In this document: one piece after another, positions 1-9,649 of the stretch | How the letters are laid out: each line of letters starts with the position of its first letter | Numbering within the stretch: position 1 is the first letter of the stretch | Assembly (NCBI GenBank): GCA_021018995.1 | Contig: CM037593.1 | Span: forward strand, 39,135,810-39,199,809 | DNA: 64,000 nucleotides | Source: Chloranthus sessilifolius | Taxonomy: Eukaryota > Streptophyta > Magnoliopsida > Chloranthales > Chloranthaceae | Reading direction: 5' to 3' | Made by a program: the position numbers and the translations under genes | Notes under the pieces: generated by a model | What the model was told of the DNA's origin: nothing | The model's input: the letters and a program-made list of their open reading frames with translations, nothing else | Databases searched by the model: none

Positions 1-256
1 GTAGCATTTGGATAATGGAAGTTTTGATCTCATAATTACCCTGGACATCTGGGAATTGAATGCTGAATGGAGAATTGTAATCATCCGGAGCATTCAATTC
101 CTTCAATGTTCTAGGTTGCTCTTCACCCATAACTGCTATCTCTATTTCAATTGGGGGCTCAACTGTGGTGTGTCTGTGCCTTCTCGGTCTTCTACCCCTT
201 TCAATCTCAGGGTTAGCAGACTCTAATGTAGGACTGAGAGATCTCCTTCCTAACAT
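1..256 (-). CDS. Gag N-terminus of element A (partial)
   Basis: Gag forms the virus-like particle that packages element RNA. The start is the ATG at 256-254, chosen because the protein begins MLGRRSLSP exactly as in B (3765) and resembles the C and F gags (30388, 55838). The 85 residues present are open with no stop and continue off the window: a basic stretch GRRPRRHRH, then MGEEQPRTLKELNAPDDY and the sequence leading into the capsid-like domain. It is the only gag start in the window with no damage in the part visible. A shorter start at the internal Met of MGEEQ is possible. Confidence 0.75.
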   Translation of the reverse strand, partial: MLGRRSLSPTLESANPEIERGRRPRRHRHTTVEPPIEIEIAVMGEEQPRTLKELNAPDDYNSPFSIQFPDVQGNYEIKTSIIQML

Positions 257-552
257 GCACACACACCAACAACATGGAAGACTATTCGCAGGCACATTGC
301 ACTTAATAAAAATTGCAACTATCCTAATCAACTGCTATGGAATCTTCAAATGAGAAATAGACTGAGTTTTGAGGGTTAGAGAAGTGCAAACAGAGGTAGC
401 TAGGCTCTCAATGCAATTCCAGTCTCCTTCTCTGCTGCGGTTCAGATCTGCAAGAAGAATTCCAAATGTAAATCAGCAGTATCAATTATTCACAAATACA
501 TCTACCAAAGAATAAAGACTCAAAAACCTAGAGTCTACTAAAATATCAATAT

Positions 553-569
553 CCCCGGCAGCGGCGCCA
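553..569 (-). other. Primer-binding site of element A (tRNA-Asp type)
   Basis: On the minus strand the site reads TGGCGCCGCTGCCGGGG, six bases inside the LTR end. From memory of the plant tRNA-Asp 3' end it is complementary with one mismatch, the priming tRNA known for Athila elements. It fixes the LTR end at 576. Confidence 0.8.
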
Positions 570-2058
570 AAAACTTGTTGAGTTATTTTAAAGTGCTTGC
601 CACTGACTTTATTGCAGACATCGATAAGAATGGGGTAAATGAAAATGAATGAAGGGTGGATTGAAAATGACAGAGCAGCAAGCCTAAAATATACTCAGTC
701 CTGTAAGATACAGGGCCTGTTGTAGCAAGTTTTGATAAGTAAGAGTTTGTCCCACATGGAAGTTGATCTTAGACTCCAAGGGAGCCATCTTTAGTAGGCT
801 CTCCAGATCTGTCTATAGATCTGGCAATCCTAAATGGAAGGGGATTTAGGGTCACTAAAATCTAAATTCTAAGGTATCCTAATGTCTAAACTATAGAAAG
901 GGTTAGGAAAGGGGATGGAGTGAGAAAATAAATATAAAAGGGTGAGACGTATGCTGTTAGGTTCAGATCTAAGGATTTTCATAATTTAGATTCAGATCTG
1001 CTGCTATAGAAGTCCTGTCCAATGGCTACATTATCACCACTGAGGAGAAAGAATCCAACTCATCTCCATGCCATGATCCAATCCCTTTATGGCTATAACC
1101 TGTCCACTTAAATGGTCACAGACTATCCAATTGGGGAACCACAGTCCAGAGATGGGTCGGAACAAGTTTATCATTGTAGGCACTACTTCATCCAGGCTAC
1201 AAGCACAAGAATCCATAGGGAACCTCAACCTCTAAAGTGCTATGTGTGGGGCTAGGCCTGTATGGGAGCATGTTAGCCCAGACACATAGAACCAGCAAGA
1301 GGTTGAGTACAGGCATTAGGTCTAGCTGTCCACTGCTTTTAGAGAGACAGCAGTGATCTAGTCACAAGCCTACAATCTCTATAACCAAACCAGATCTGCC
1401 ATCTGATGGCGGGTCTATACACATACAGGGCAGTTTGTCTCTGCACAATCTCTCACAAGGCTACAAGCACAAGTGCAGAGAAGAACAATCCGTCTTGAGT
1501 TTGTGGATTGGCTTCACCCTAAGGCTATAACCTGTCCACTTGAATGGTCACAGACTATCCAAGAGGCTATCCTCATCACAAAACTCAACATAGAACAAGA
1601 AACAGTGCTGCCACCACCATGTTCACAAGGCTACAAAAGCTCATTGCTCCCATGGGGATTTCAGATCTAGTGGGTCCTGTGGTGGGGCTAGGCCTGTATA
1701 GGAGCATGTTAGCCTAGACACACAGGTCACTTGGATCTGAGTGAACCATAAAATCAGTCCTCCATTGCTTGCAATATATTCTAGCAGTGGAGGATCTCAA
1801 GGTAGCAGCCTTGTGCAAAACAACTCTCAAACAGAATACCCATAAATGTAAAACACCCTATTATAAAACTCTATTAATTTATTCCAAATAATCATACAAA
1901 GGCATAGCCAGCAAATGCTGGACTATGGAGAGAAGAATAAGATAAAAAGAAACTACCTAACCTAAACTTACTGGAGATCTACAGCCGATTCCAGAAGAAA
2001 AAAAACTAAGTTCTATTCTAAAAAGATAAAAAGCCCCTAAGCCTAAACCAGGCTTAAG

Positions 2059-2070
2059 TTTATATAGCAG
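2059..2070 (-). promoter_or_regulatory. TATA box of element A LTR
   Basis: Minus strand reads CTGCTATATAAAC, the same box and context as in the B LTR at 15953. It lies directly downstream of the CGCG motif array and is the likely promoter for genomic RNA. Confidence 0.65.
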
Positions 2071-2119
2071 TCAGCTTAGCGGCGCATTAGGGTTAGGAAA
2101 CCCTAATCTTAATGATGCC

Positions 2120-2830
2120 ACGTGTCCTGATATTGTTCCTTTGATGCCTCGGGGCACGTGCATAGAGATTGGAGCATTGGGATGCATGCCCAAATTGCTG
2201 GAAGTTCCCAGAAAGTCCTCTGCAGAAGTGAAGGGGAGTTAGAATTCAGAGTCTCGCCAAGTAGCATTGGTTTCCAAGACTGTCGTGTGGGAGCACAGTC
2301 TTCGCGAGATTGGATTAGCTTGAAATTCTAGCCGTCGTGGGGTTGTCTTAGTTGCAGTTGAAGCATTCACGCGATAGAGCATTGGATCCTCACTGGATTG
2401 CTCTGGTCTTTGCAGGGTCGTACTTTCCTTCTGAATGGCACGAGAATCACGCGAGCAGTTTGTTTCTCAATGGATCCTCGCGAGGACGTGATGTGTATTG
2501 GTCTTTGAACTGTGCGAGAGGTTTTTCTGAAGTTTTGCATCTCGCGGCCACTGCGCGACAGTTGCACGCCGAAATACCTGGAGCTCTCTCTCTTCAGTTT
2601 ATCTGAGTGAACTGTGCGAAGCTTTATATTTGAGCTTCGCGAGAGCTGCGCGAGGTATAGTTTTGAAGCTCTTCTGTTACTGAGCTGTGCGAGAATAGCG
2701 CGGACAATTGGAAATGAAGTCTTAGGAAACTCGCGAGGACTGCGTGAGGCTTAATTTCTGAATCCTCTGAAGCTTGTGAAAGCTGCACGAGGTTCAATTC
2801 TTATCTGGATTCAGCTTTCATCCTTCTGAG
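2120..2830 (-). repeat. Degenerate CGCGAG motif array in U3 of A
   Basis: Short motifs such as TTCGCGAGATTGG, CTCGCGAGGAC, CACGCGATAG and TGCGCGAGG recur every few tens of bases on both strands. Open frames across it are compositional and are not genes. The same motif type appears in the U3 of B and upstream of the internal ORFs of B and F. Confidence 0.7.
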
Positions 2831-2991
2831 GGACTTCTGGGGCAAAAGTGGGCTCATTAATAGGGTTCAGGCCTTATTGCAGCTGCTATTTATTACCTAC
2901 AGAAATGACTTAACACACATTTATTAGATGGCTAAGGGTCTAACAGAGGCTAAGTTAAGGGGTGAAAAGTGGTACTTTTCATGTCTTAATA

Positions 2992-3445
2992 GTAGCCATT
3001 GAACAGGATTTCTATAGCAACAGGTCTGAGTCTGAGTTACAAGACCCATCAGATCAGTACCTAATAACATACTTCTCACCTTTTTATATTTATTTTCTTA
3101 CTCCACCATTCTTCTTAACCCTTTCTGTAATCTAGACAGTAAGTTGCCTTAGGATTTAGATTTTTGTGACCTTAAATCCCCTTCCATTTAGGATTGCCAG
3201 ATCTGTAGTCAGATCTGGAGAGCCTACTAAAGAAAGCTCCTTAGGAGCTTTAGATCAACTTCCCTATGGGACAAACTCTTACTTATCAAAACTTGCTACA
3301 ACATGCCCTGTATCTTGCAGGACTGTGCATATTTTAGGCTTGCTGCTCAGTAATCCTCACTCAACCTTTCATTCATTTTCATTCACCCCATTCTTATCAC
3401 TGTCTTCAATAAAGTCAGTAGCAAGCAACTCAAAATAGACCAACA
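2992..3445 (+). repeat. 3' part of the B 5' LTR (rest displaced by A)
   Basis: This matches the last 454 bp of the 3' LTR (16988-17441) almost base for base and ends ACCAACA before the primer-binding site. The first roughly 1.58 kb of the LTR, as seen at 15405-16987, is absent because A interrupts it; it should lie to the left of the window. Direct flank after A is GTAGC, the presumed target duplication. Confidence 0.85.
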
Positions 3446-3764
3446 AGTTTTTGGCGTCGCTGACGGGGATATTGATCTTTTAGTAGACTCTAGATTTTTG
3501 ATTCTTTATTCTTTGGTAGCTGTACTTGTGAATAATTGATATTGTTGAATTACATTTGGAATTTTTCTTACAGATCTGGACCGTAGCAGAGAAGGAGAGT
3601 AGAATTGCATTGGGAGTCTAGCTACCTCTTTTTACACTTCTCTAACCCTCAAAACTCAGTCTATTCCTCCTTTGAAGGTTCCATAGCAGTTGATTAGGAT
3701 AGTTGCAATTTTTGTTAAGTGCAATGTGCCTGCGAATAGTCTTCCCTGCTGTTGGTGTGTGTGC
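3446..3764 (+). other. Leader of element B between LTR and gag
   Basis: About 300 bases of untranslated leader, closely similar in inverted form to 257-575 in A. A minus-strand frame at 3656-3856 and its counterpart at 165-353 are shadows of the leader and gag start. No other signal recognised. Confidence 0.6.
3452..3468 (+). other. Primer-binding site of element B
   Basis: Reads TGGCGTCGCTGACGGGG, the tRNA-Asp type site with about three mismatches, so it is degraded relative to A. It lies six bases after the LTR end. Confidence 0.75.
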
Positions 3765-4860
3765 ATGTTAGGAAGGAGATCCCTCAGTCCTACATTAGAG
3801 CCTGCTAACCCTGAGATAGAAAGGAGTAGAAGACCGAGAAGGCATAGACACACCACAATTGAGCCCCCTATTGAAATTGAGACAACAGTTATGGGTGAAG
3901 AACAACCTAGAACATTGAAGGAATTAAATGCTCCAGATGATTACAATTCTCCATTCAACATTCAATTCCCAGATGTTCAAGGAAACTACGAAATTAAAAC
4001 TTCCACCATCCAAATGCTTCCCTCTTTCCATGGGCTTAGCAAGGAAGACCCTTACAAGCACATTGACCAGTTCTTGGCCCTGTGCACGACATTCTCCATT
4101 GCTAGTTTGGGATCAGAAGCCACTAGGTTGAGGCTCTTTCCTTTCTCCCTAAAGGACAGAGCCATGACCTGGTTATCTACTCTCCCAAACAACAGCATCA
4201 CTTCCTGGAAAGACCTCCAGATAAGATTTCTATCAAAATTTTTCCCAGAGACCAAAACCAGCCAATTGAGGAAGGGTATACTTTCTTTTGCCCAACCTCT
4301 AACTGAAAATTTTAACCAATGCTGAGATAGATTTAAGGAGATGCTCAAACAATGTCCCCACCACAAGATCCCTGATTGGCAGCTTAAATTTTGAGGGGGC
4401 CAATGCCATCACTGCCCTAAGGTCTGGCAGGCTGATAGACAACCAGGTGGGAAAGGAACAAGGAGAGGTCTTTCCCAAGGAAATGCCAAGTGAAAGTGAT
4501 AAGGACTTTGTTAGGGCACAGAGTCAAGAACTGCCTGCTACCCTTCAACAAGGGAAAAATAAAGAGGTTGTAGTTGAGCCTCAGCAGGAGATAAAAATAG
4601 ATAAAAGAAAAAAACAAAAGTTCAGCCATAGGCTTGCAGCTGAGGAACCAGTAGTACCTCAGCTGCCATTTCCTCAAGCTTTGAGTGGCCCTGCCCCTTT
4701 CGATAAGGGTCAGGCACAGATCGAGGAAATGATGGAGACCTTTAAGTAGGTTAAAATAAATTTACCCCTGCTTGATGCAATCCGACAGGTCCCAACCTAT
4801 ACAAAGTTTCTGAAAGACCTTTGTACTCAGAAAAGGAAGGCCGGAGGCCATTTGTCCAAA
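3765..4860 (+). pseudogene. Gag of element B, with internal deletion
   Basis: Starts at the ATG 3765 (MLGRRSLSP), chosen by match to A. Residues up to about 185 are open in one frame and include the retrotransposon-gag region (LPSFHGLSKEDPYKHIDQF, then PFSLKDRAMTWL and LRKGILSF). A TGA at 4323 interrupts it. At about 4386-4400 the sequence jumps from WQL directly to ITALRSGRL: compared with C, roughly 900 bp including the CCHC zinc knuckle is missing. The frame changes across this junction. The remainder runs in the pol frame from about 4395 with a TAG at 4747. Nucleocapsid function would be lost. Confidence 0.8.
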
Positions 4861-5450
4861 AAGGTCTTTGCGACTGATACAGTTAATTCTATATTAATCA
4901 TGACAATGCTTGAGAAGTTGTAAGACCCAGGGATACCCACTATTCCCTATATTATTGGAGACCACACGATTGGGAGGGCCGTTTTGGACCTTGGAGCCAG
5001 TGTTAACCTGCTGCCATACAGTGGTTATCAGCAGCTAGGTTTGGGGGAGTTCAAGCCCACCCCCATTATTCTGTTGATGGATGATAGGTCTGAGAGGAAA
5101 CCCATGGGAGTGGTTGAGGATGTCCTAGTGGGGGTGGACAAGTTCTTCTATCCTGCAGACTTCCTTATTTTGGACATGGGCTGCAACAAGAGTACATCCC
5201 TGATACCTGTTATTCTGGGCAGACCATTCTTGGCCACTCCCAATGCATGCATTCAATGCAGGTCTGGAATCATGGATCTCACTTTTGGATATATGAAAGT
5301 TAACCTTAATGTGTACAATAGTGCAAAGCACCCTCAGCTAGACAACGAGGAATGCTTTGCAATGGATGTACTAGAAGAAATTGTTGAAGAAGAACTGCCC
5401 ACTCTGTTGGAATGGAGCAACATTGTCACTGATTTAACTGAAGTTTAGAA
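4861..5450 (+). pseudogene. Aspartic protease of element B
   Basis: Retroviral-type aspartic protease that would mature the polyprotein. The active-site triplet region reads LDLGASVNLLP with the Asp at 4987-4989; D-L-G-A in place of D-T/S-G-A is usual for Athila-like elements. A second conserved stretch, PVILGRPFLATP, follows at about 5209. The domain is otherwise full length and closely matches the C protease (28340-27788). Stops lie at 4921 (TAA) and 5446 (TAG); both fit C-to-T change of a Gln codon or similar. Confidence 0.8.
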
Positions 5451-6660
5451 CATGGTGAAGGACGGAAGCCTAGCTTTAATGCCAGAAGACATTTCCCTAG
5501 TAAGGTCTTCAGTGGGCTTAGTACAGCATTCCAATTGGAAACCTACATTGCTGCCCCTTCCTCCAACCAACAATACACCAATCCCGCCATCCATTAAAAA
5601 AACCCCTGATCTGGAGCTCAAGAAGCTTTCAGAGACATTGAAATATGCTTTCCTCGAGAATGACAAGAAACTTCCTGTGATTATCTCCTCTTCTCTTACC
5701 AGTGAGCAAGAGGAGGAATTGCTAACAGTTTTGAGGAAGCACAAGAAAGCAATTGATTGGGCCATTGCTAATCTAGGAGGGATTGATGCATCAATCTGTA
5801 TACATAGGATTCATCTAGAGGAGGGCTCAACACCCTCCAGGGAAATGCAGAGGAAATTGAATCCTCACATGTAAGAAGTGGTTCTGAAAGAAATCATTAA
5901 GTTGCTGGATGCTGGGGTAATTTACCCCATCTCTGATTCTAAATGGGTGGCACCAATCCAGGTGGTACCCAAGAAATCTGGCATAACAGTGATCACAACC
6001 GAGTCTGGAGAGTTGAGACCAGTCAGGGAAACCACTGGCTGGAGAGTTTGCATCAATTATTGAAAACTCAACTCCAAGACCAGGAAAGACCACTTCCCTC
6101 TCCCCTTTATTGATCAAATTTTGGACAAGTTGGCTGGGAAAGCCTTTTACTATTTTCTTGATGGGTACTCAGGGTACAATCAGATCCCTGTGCACCCCCT
6201 TGATCAAGAGAAAACTATATTTACTTGTCCTTTTAGCACCTTTGCTTACAGGAGGATGCCTTTTGGACTATGTAATGCCCCAGCTACCTTTCAGAGGTGT
6301 ATGCATGTCATTTTTTCTGATATGATTGACAAATTCTTGGAAATTTTCATGAATGATTTTTCGGTTTATGGGGATAGCTTTGACCAATGTCTACAACACA
6401 TCCATCAGGTCTTACAAAGATGTGAAGAGACCAATTTGGTCTTAAGTTGGGAGAAGAGCCACTTCATGGTAACACAGGGAATTGTGTTGGGCCATGTAGT
6501 CTCTAGAGATGGAATTGAGGTAGACAAGGCCAAAGTTGACCTCATTAAAAATTTGCCCCCTCCGAGAATAGTCAAGTAAATCAGATCCTTCCTTGGACAT
6601 GCTGGATTCTACAGGAGGTTTATCAAAGACTTCAACAAAATTTCTAAACCATTGTACCAC
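5451..6660 (+). pseudogene. Reverse transcriptase of element B, catalytic Asp lost
   Basis: Same frame as the protease. Visible RT landmarks are LLDAGVIYPISDSKWVAP, the motif A region FLDGYSGYNQIP (about 6154), the motif B region MPFGLCNAPATFQR (about 6256) and motif C, which reads FMNDF at 6346-6360. The first Asp of the Y/F-x-D-D box is Asn (AAT at 6352), so this enzyme should be inactive. Stops at 5872, 6061 and 6577 fit C-to-T changes. The motif B context and the FxDDFSVYG-like stretch place it in the Athila lineage. Confidence 0.85.
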
Positions 6661-7110
6661 CTGCTCTGCCAGGATGTGCCCTCTAACTTCTCTGCTGAAT
6701 GTTTGAAGGCTTTTGAAACTCTAAAAATTTGCCTCACCTCTGCCCCTATACTCCAAACACCTAACTATACCTTGCCCTTTGAATTGATGTGTGATGCATC
6801 TGACTTGGCAATAGGTGCTGTCCTGGGCCAGAGAAAAGATAAGCTGCCTGTGGTCATTGCATATCTCAGTAAATCACTCGCTGAAGCTCAACTGAACTAC
6901 ACAACCACTGAGAAAGAGCTTCTAGCAGTGGTTTTTGCTGTGGACAAGTTTAGACCTTACTTACTTGGGTCTAAAACTGTCATCTTCACTGACCACTCAG
7001 CATTAAAGTACCTACTGTCCAAGAAGGATGCAAAGCCCAGATTGACTAGATGGATACTCCTATTGTAGGAGTTTGACATCGAAATCAAGGACACGAAGGG
7101 TGTAGAAAAT
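6661..7110 (+). pseudogene. RNase H of element B
   Basis: Connection and RNase H domain following RT in the same frame. The metal-binding residues are all visible: Asp in LMCDASDLAIGAVLG (about 6790), Glu in TTEKELLAVVFAVDKF (about 6910), Asp in FTDHSALKYLL (about 6990). It degrades the RNA of the RNA-DNA hybrid in reverse transcription. One stop at 7066 interrupts it, again at a position where a Gln codon would fit. Confidence 0.8.
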
Positions 7111-8514
7111 GTGGTGGCTGACCACTTGTCCAGAATTATGTTGGAGAAAGGTGTTGATGACCTTGCTACAAATGATGTATTCCCGGATGAGCAATTGTTT
7201 GCCATCCAAATTTTAGTCCCTTGGTTTGCACATATTGTCAATTACCTAGTTATAGGCAAGATTCCTGCCCATTGGACAAAAATGGACAAAGACCTATTTT
7301 TCTCATAGGTCAAATTTTTTTTCTGGGAGGAACCTTGCTTGTACAAGTATTATACAGACCAAATCATTTGGAAATGTGTTCCCGAAAGTGATATCCCCAG
7401 TATTCTGGCCATGTGCCATGAAAATGCCTGTGGGGGTCACTTTAGTGGGAGAAAAACAGCTGACAAAGTGTTGCAATGTGGGTTCTATTGGCCTTCTCTT
7501 TTCAGAGATGCCAATACACACTGCAAGAGCTGTGAAAGATGTCAGAAACTAGGAGGGCTATCTAAACGAAATTCAATGCCTTTACAGCCCAACCTAGTTA
7601 TAGAACTGTTCGATGTGTGGGGTATTGATTTTATGGGCCCCTTTCCTCCTCCAAATGGTTTTCATTTCATCTTAGTGGCAGTGGACTATGTTTCCAAATG
7701 GGTAGAAGCCATTGCTACAAGAACTAATGATAATCAGGTTGTCCTCAAGTTCATAAAGCAGAATATCTTCTCCAGATTTGGCACTCGTAGAGCCATTATC
7801 AGCGATGGGGGGAGCCATTTCTGCAATAAAAATTTCGAGAGCTTGCTCAAGAAATATTCTGTCACCCATAGGATTGCTACTCCTTACCACCCATAAACCA
7901 GTGGGCAAGTTGAAATTTCAAATAAGGAGATCAAGCATATCCTTGAGAAGACTATGAGGACTGATAGGAAGAATTGGGCTGACAAGCTTAATGATGCACT
8001 GTGGGCTTATAGGACTGCCTATAAGACTCCCATTGGTATGTCCCCATTCAGACTGGTCTATGGCAAGGCCTGTCATCTCCTAGTGGAGTTAGAACACAAG
8101 GCCAATTGGGCCATCAAACATTTAAATCTAGATCTAACTTTTGCTAGTCATCACAGGTTGCTGCAGCTGTCCGAATTGAAAGAGCTACGGATGGATGCAT
8201 ATGCTAATGCTAGGATCTAGAAGGAAAGGTCTAAAGCTTTCTTTGACAAAGGTCTGTTGAGAAAGAGTTTCAGAGTTGGTGATAAAGTTTGGCTGTTTAA
8301 CTCAAAACTTAAATTTTTTCCTGGCAAATTAAAATCCAGATGAGAAGCTTCCTACTTTGTTATGCATGTTTCCCCATCTGGTGCTGTAGAAATCAAGGAT
8401 CCCAAGTCTGGGAGAACCTTGAAGGTGAATGGTCAGAGGCTTAAGCCTTGTTTTGAAAAACCTGCAGAACTCATGGACACCATTCACTTTCAAGGGGATC
8501 CTTCTTCAAACTGA
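7111..8514 (+). pseudogene. Integrase of element B, catalytic triad intact
   Basis: The N-terminal HHCC zinc finger is visible (CHENACGGH, then CKSCERC at about 7531). The core carries Asp at 7627 (WGIDFMGPF), Asp at 7804 (ISDGGSHF) and Glu at 7912, giving D,D(35)E spacing. The C-terminal domain ends at a natural TGA, 8512-8514. Premature stops lie at 7306, 7894, 8218 and 8341; no frameshift occurs from 4447 to the end. I see no chromodomain, consistent with a non-chromovirus Athila element. Confidence 0.85.
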
Positions 8515-8869
8515 TCCACAGGTGTGTCATTATTGTATCATATGTATTTAGTTTTTGGTTGATTTATCTTGCGTTCTTTTGTTTATATTCTCTAGGATTT
8601 GTTAGTGGTCCTATCTGAATCTGGACCTATCTGTTTTAAACTTTTGATGCTTGGTTTGATTCTTCCTGCTTTTCAATTGATAGCTTCTGTTGAATGCCTA
8701 ATGTGGGAGGTCGATTTTTGTTCTTCATTTTATGATTGAGTTTACATGTGTCTTGAGGTAGCCATAGTTGAGAGTCATGCCTAGGATCCAGTCACAACAG
8801 ACATACAGAAGGGCAGAACAGAGAGCACATGCTCTCTATTCTATACCTTACTGTCGCAGGGTCCAATTT
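8515..8869 (+). other. Non-coding junction after pol in B
   Basis: Begins with the stretch containing ATTGTATCATATGTA, which recurs just after the deletion points of C (27765-27785) and F (54330-54350). It marks the fixed right edge of the pol block in this family. No ORF or promoter element recognised in the rest. Confidence 0.5.
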
Positions 8870-9380
8870 GAAGCCTGAGAGACTCTCGCGCACTACAGAC
8901 AACTTACTTTATTTGCTGTCATGAGATTCTTAGGCTGTTGTGAGGTTAAAAAGGGAGTCTGAGAGCATTTCACGTAGTTCGCATAGAAACATTCCATACC
9001 TATCGCGAGATTCATGTGTACTTGACAATCTCTCGCACGGTCCACATCGAGCTATTCAGTAGTTATCGCGAGATTCCAAGACTCTCGTGAGATTCAGAAG
9101 GTAACCTGGGAGACTCTCGCGCAATTCAACAGAAATACTTCATTTGCTGTCGCGATATTCTAAGTCTGTCGCGAGATTCAAAATGAACCTCAGAGCTTCT
9201 CACGCAATCCAAATAGAGACCTAGGAGCTACTCGCGCAATTCACATCAATTCATCTCACACAGTCGCGCGCTCCAAGGTCAACCTGGGTGATTGTTGTGC
9301 AATCCAGATTGAATCAACACCTTCGCTAGGTTCATTTCCAACCCTGCGACCAGATGTCCCAAAGCACGCCGAGCTTCGCG
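8870..9380 (+). repeat. Internal CGCG motif array upstream of the extra ORF of B
   Basis: About ten or more degenerate copies of TCTCGCGCAATTC / TCGCGAGATTC spaced roughly 30-35 bp apart, for example at 8884, 9001, 9063, 9113, 9166, 9227 and 9260. The same core lies in the U3 array of the B LTR (about 15630-15910). The region is not coding. Confidence 0.75.
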
Positions 9381-9383
9381 ATA

Positions 9384-9395
9384 AGTATTTTAACC
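9384..9395 (+). promoter_or_regulatory. TATA-like box for the extra ORF of B
   Basis: AGTATTTTAACC follows directly after the CGCG array and lies about 260 bp before the ATG at 9650. It is a weak TATA match, but the array, TATA-like box, leader, ATG order is the same in C and F where the boxes are stronger. Confidence 0.4.
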
Positions 9396-9649
9396 CCGCG
9401 CTTGGTCCCTTCCCCATTATTTTCTTCCTTCTTCCCTCTGTGAAACCCTAGCTTCTGGCACTCTTTCCCCTCTCTCCTCCAGCATCAACCCTATAGCTCA
9501 TCATTCACTCCACATATGTATAGAGTTGTTCCTAGCATCGCACACATCTATTGCCCTCTGCTCAGAGATCTCATGGTGCACTGTGCATCAAATCAAACCA
9601 AACCCTAAATCTTAGTCTCCGTTTCTCATACTAGAAGACAGAGTTAGAA

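Larger units (their letters stand above)
1..2991 (-). mobile_element. Element A: Athila-like LTR retrotransposon, 5' end only
   Basis: Read on the minus strand this is a 5' LTR (2991 to 576), a tRNA-Asp type primer-binding site (569-553), a leader and the start of gag running off the window at base 1. The gag and leader are a near mirror copy of those of element B at 3446-4010, so A and B are the same family in opposite orientation. A ends abruptly at 2991 against sequence that matches the interior of the B 3' LTR around 16988, so A appears to have inserted into the 5' LTR of B. Its gag body, pol and 3' LTR must lie to the left of the window. Confidence 0.85.
576..2991 (-). repeat. 5' LTR of element A
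   Basis: About 2.4 kb, bounded on the plus strand by TGTTGAG at 576 next to the primer-binding site and by CTTAATA at 2985-2991 (the expected terminal CA mutated to TA). Minus-strand order: U3 start with AAAAGTACCACTTTTCACC (shared with the B LTR at 15417), a CGCG-rich motif array (about 2830-2120), a TATA box (2069-2060), then a long R/U5 carrying two copies of a conserved 38-bp motif (1523-1560 and 1091-1128). Confidence 0.85.

Noticed and set aside
2352-2606. Open frame on the plus strand (and opposite frame) in the A LTR
   Set aside because: It crosses the CGCG array; composition keeps it open and no other LTR copy conserves it.
3656-3856. Minus-strand frame conserved with 165-353
   Set aside because: Shadow of the gag start and leader; conserved only because the two elements are related.
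8870-9380. CRISPR-like look of the regularly spaced short motifs
   Set aside because: Motifs are 10-13 bp, degenerate, on both strands and irregularly spaced, with no cas genes and a plant context.
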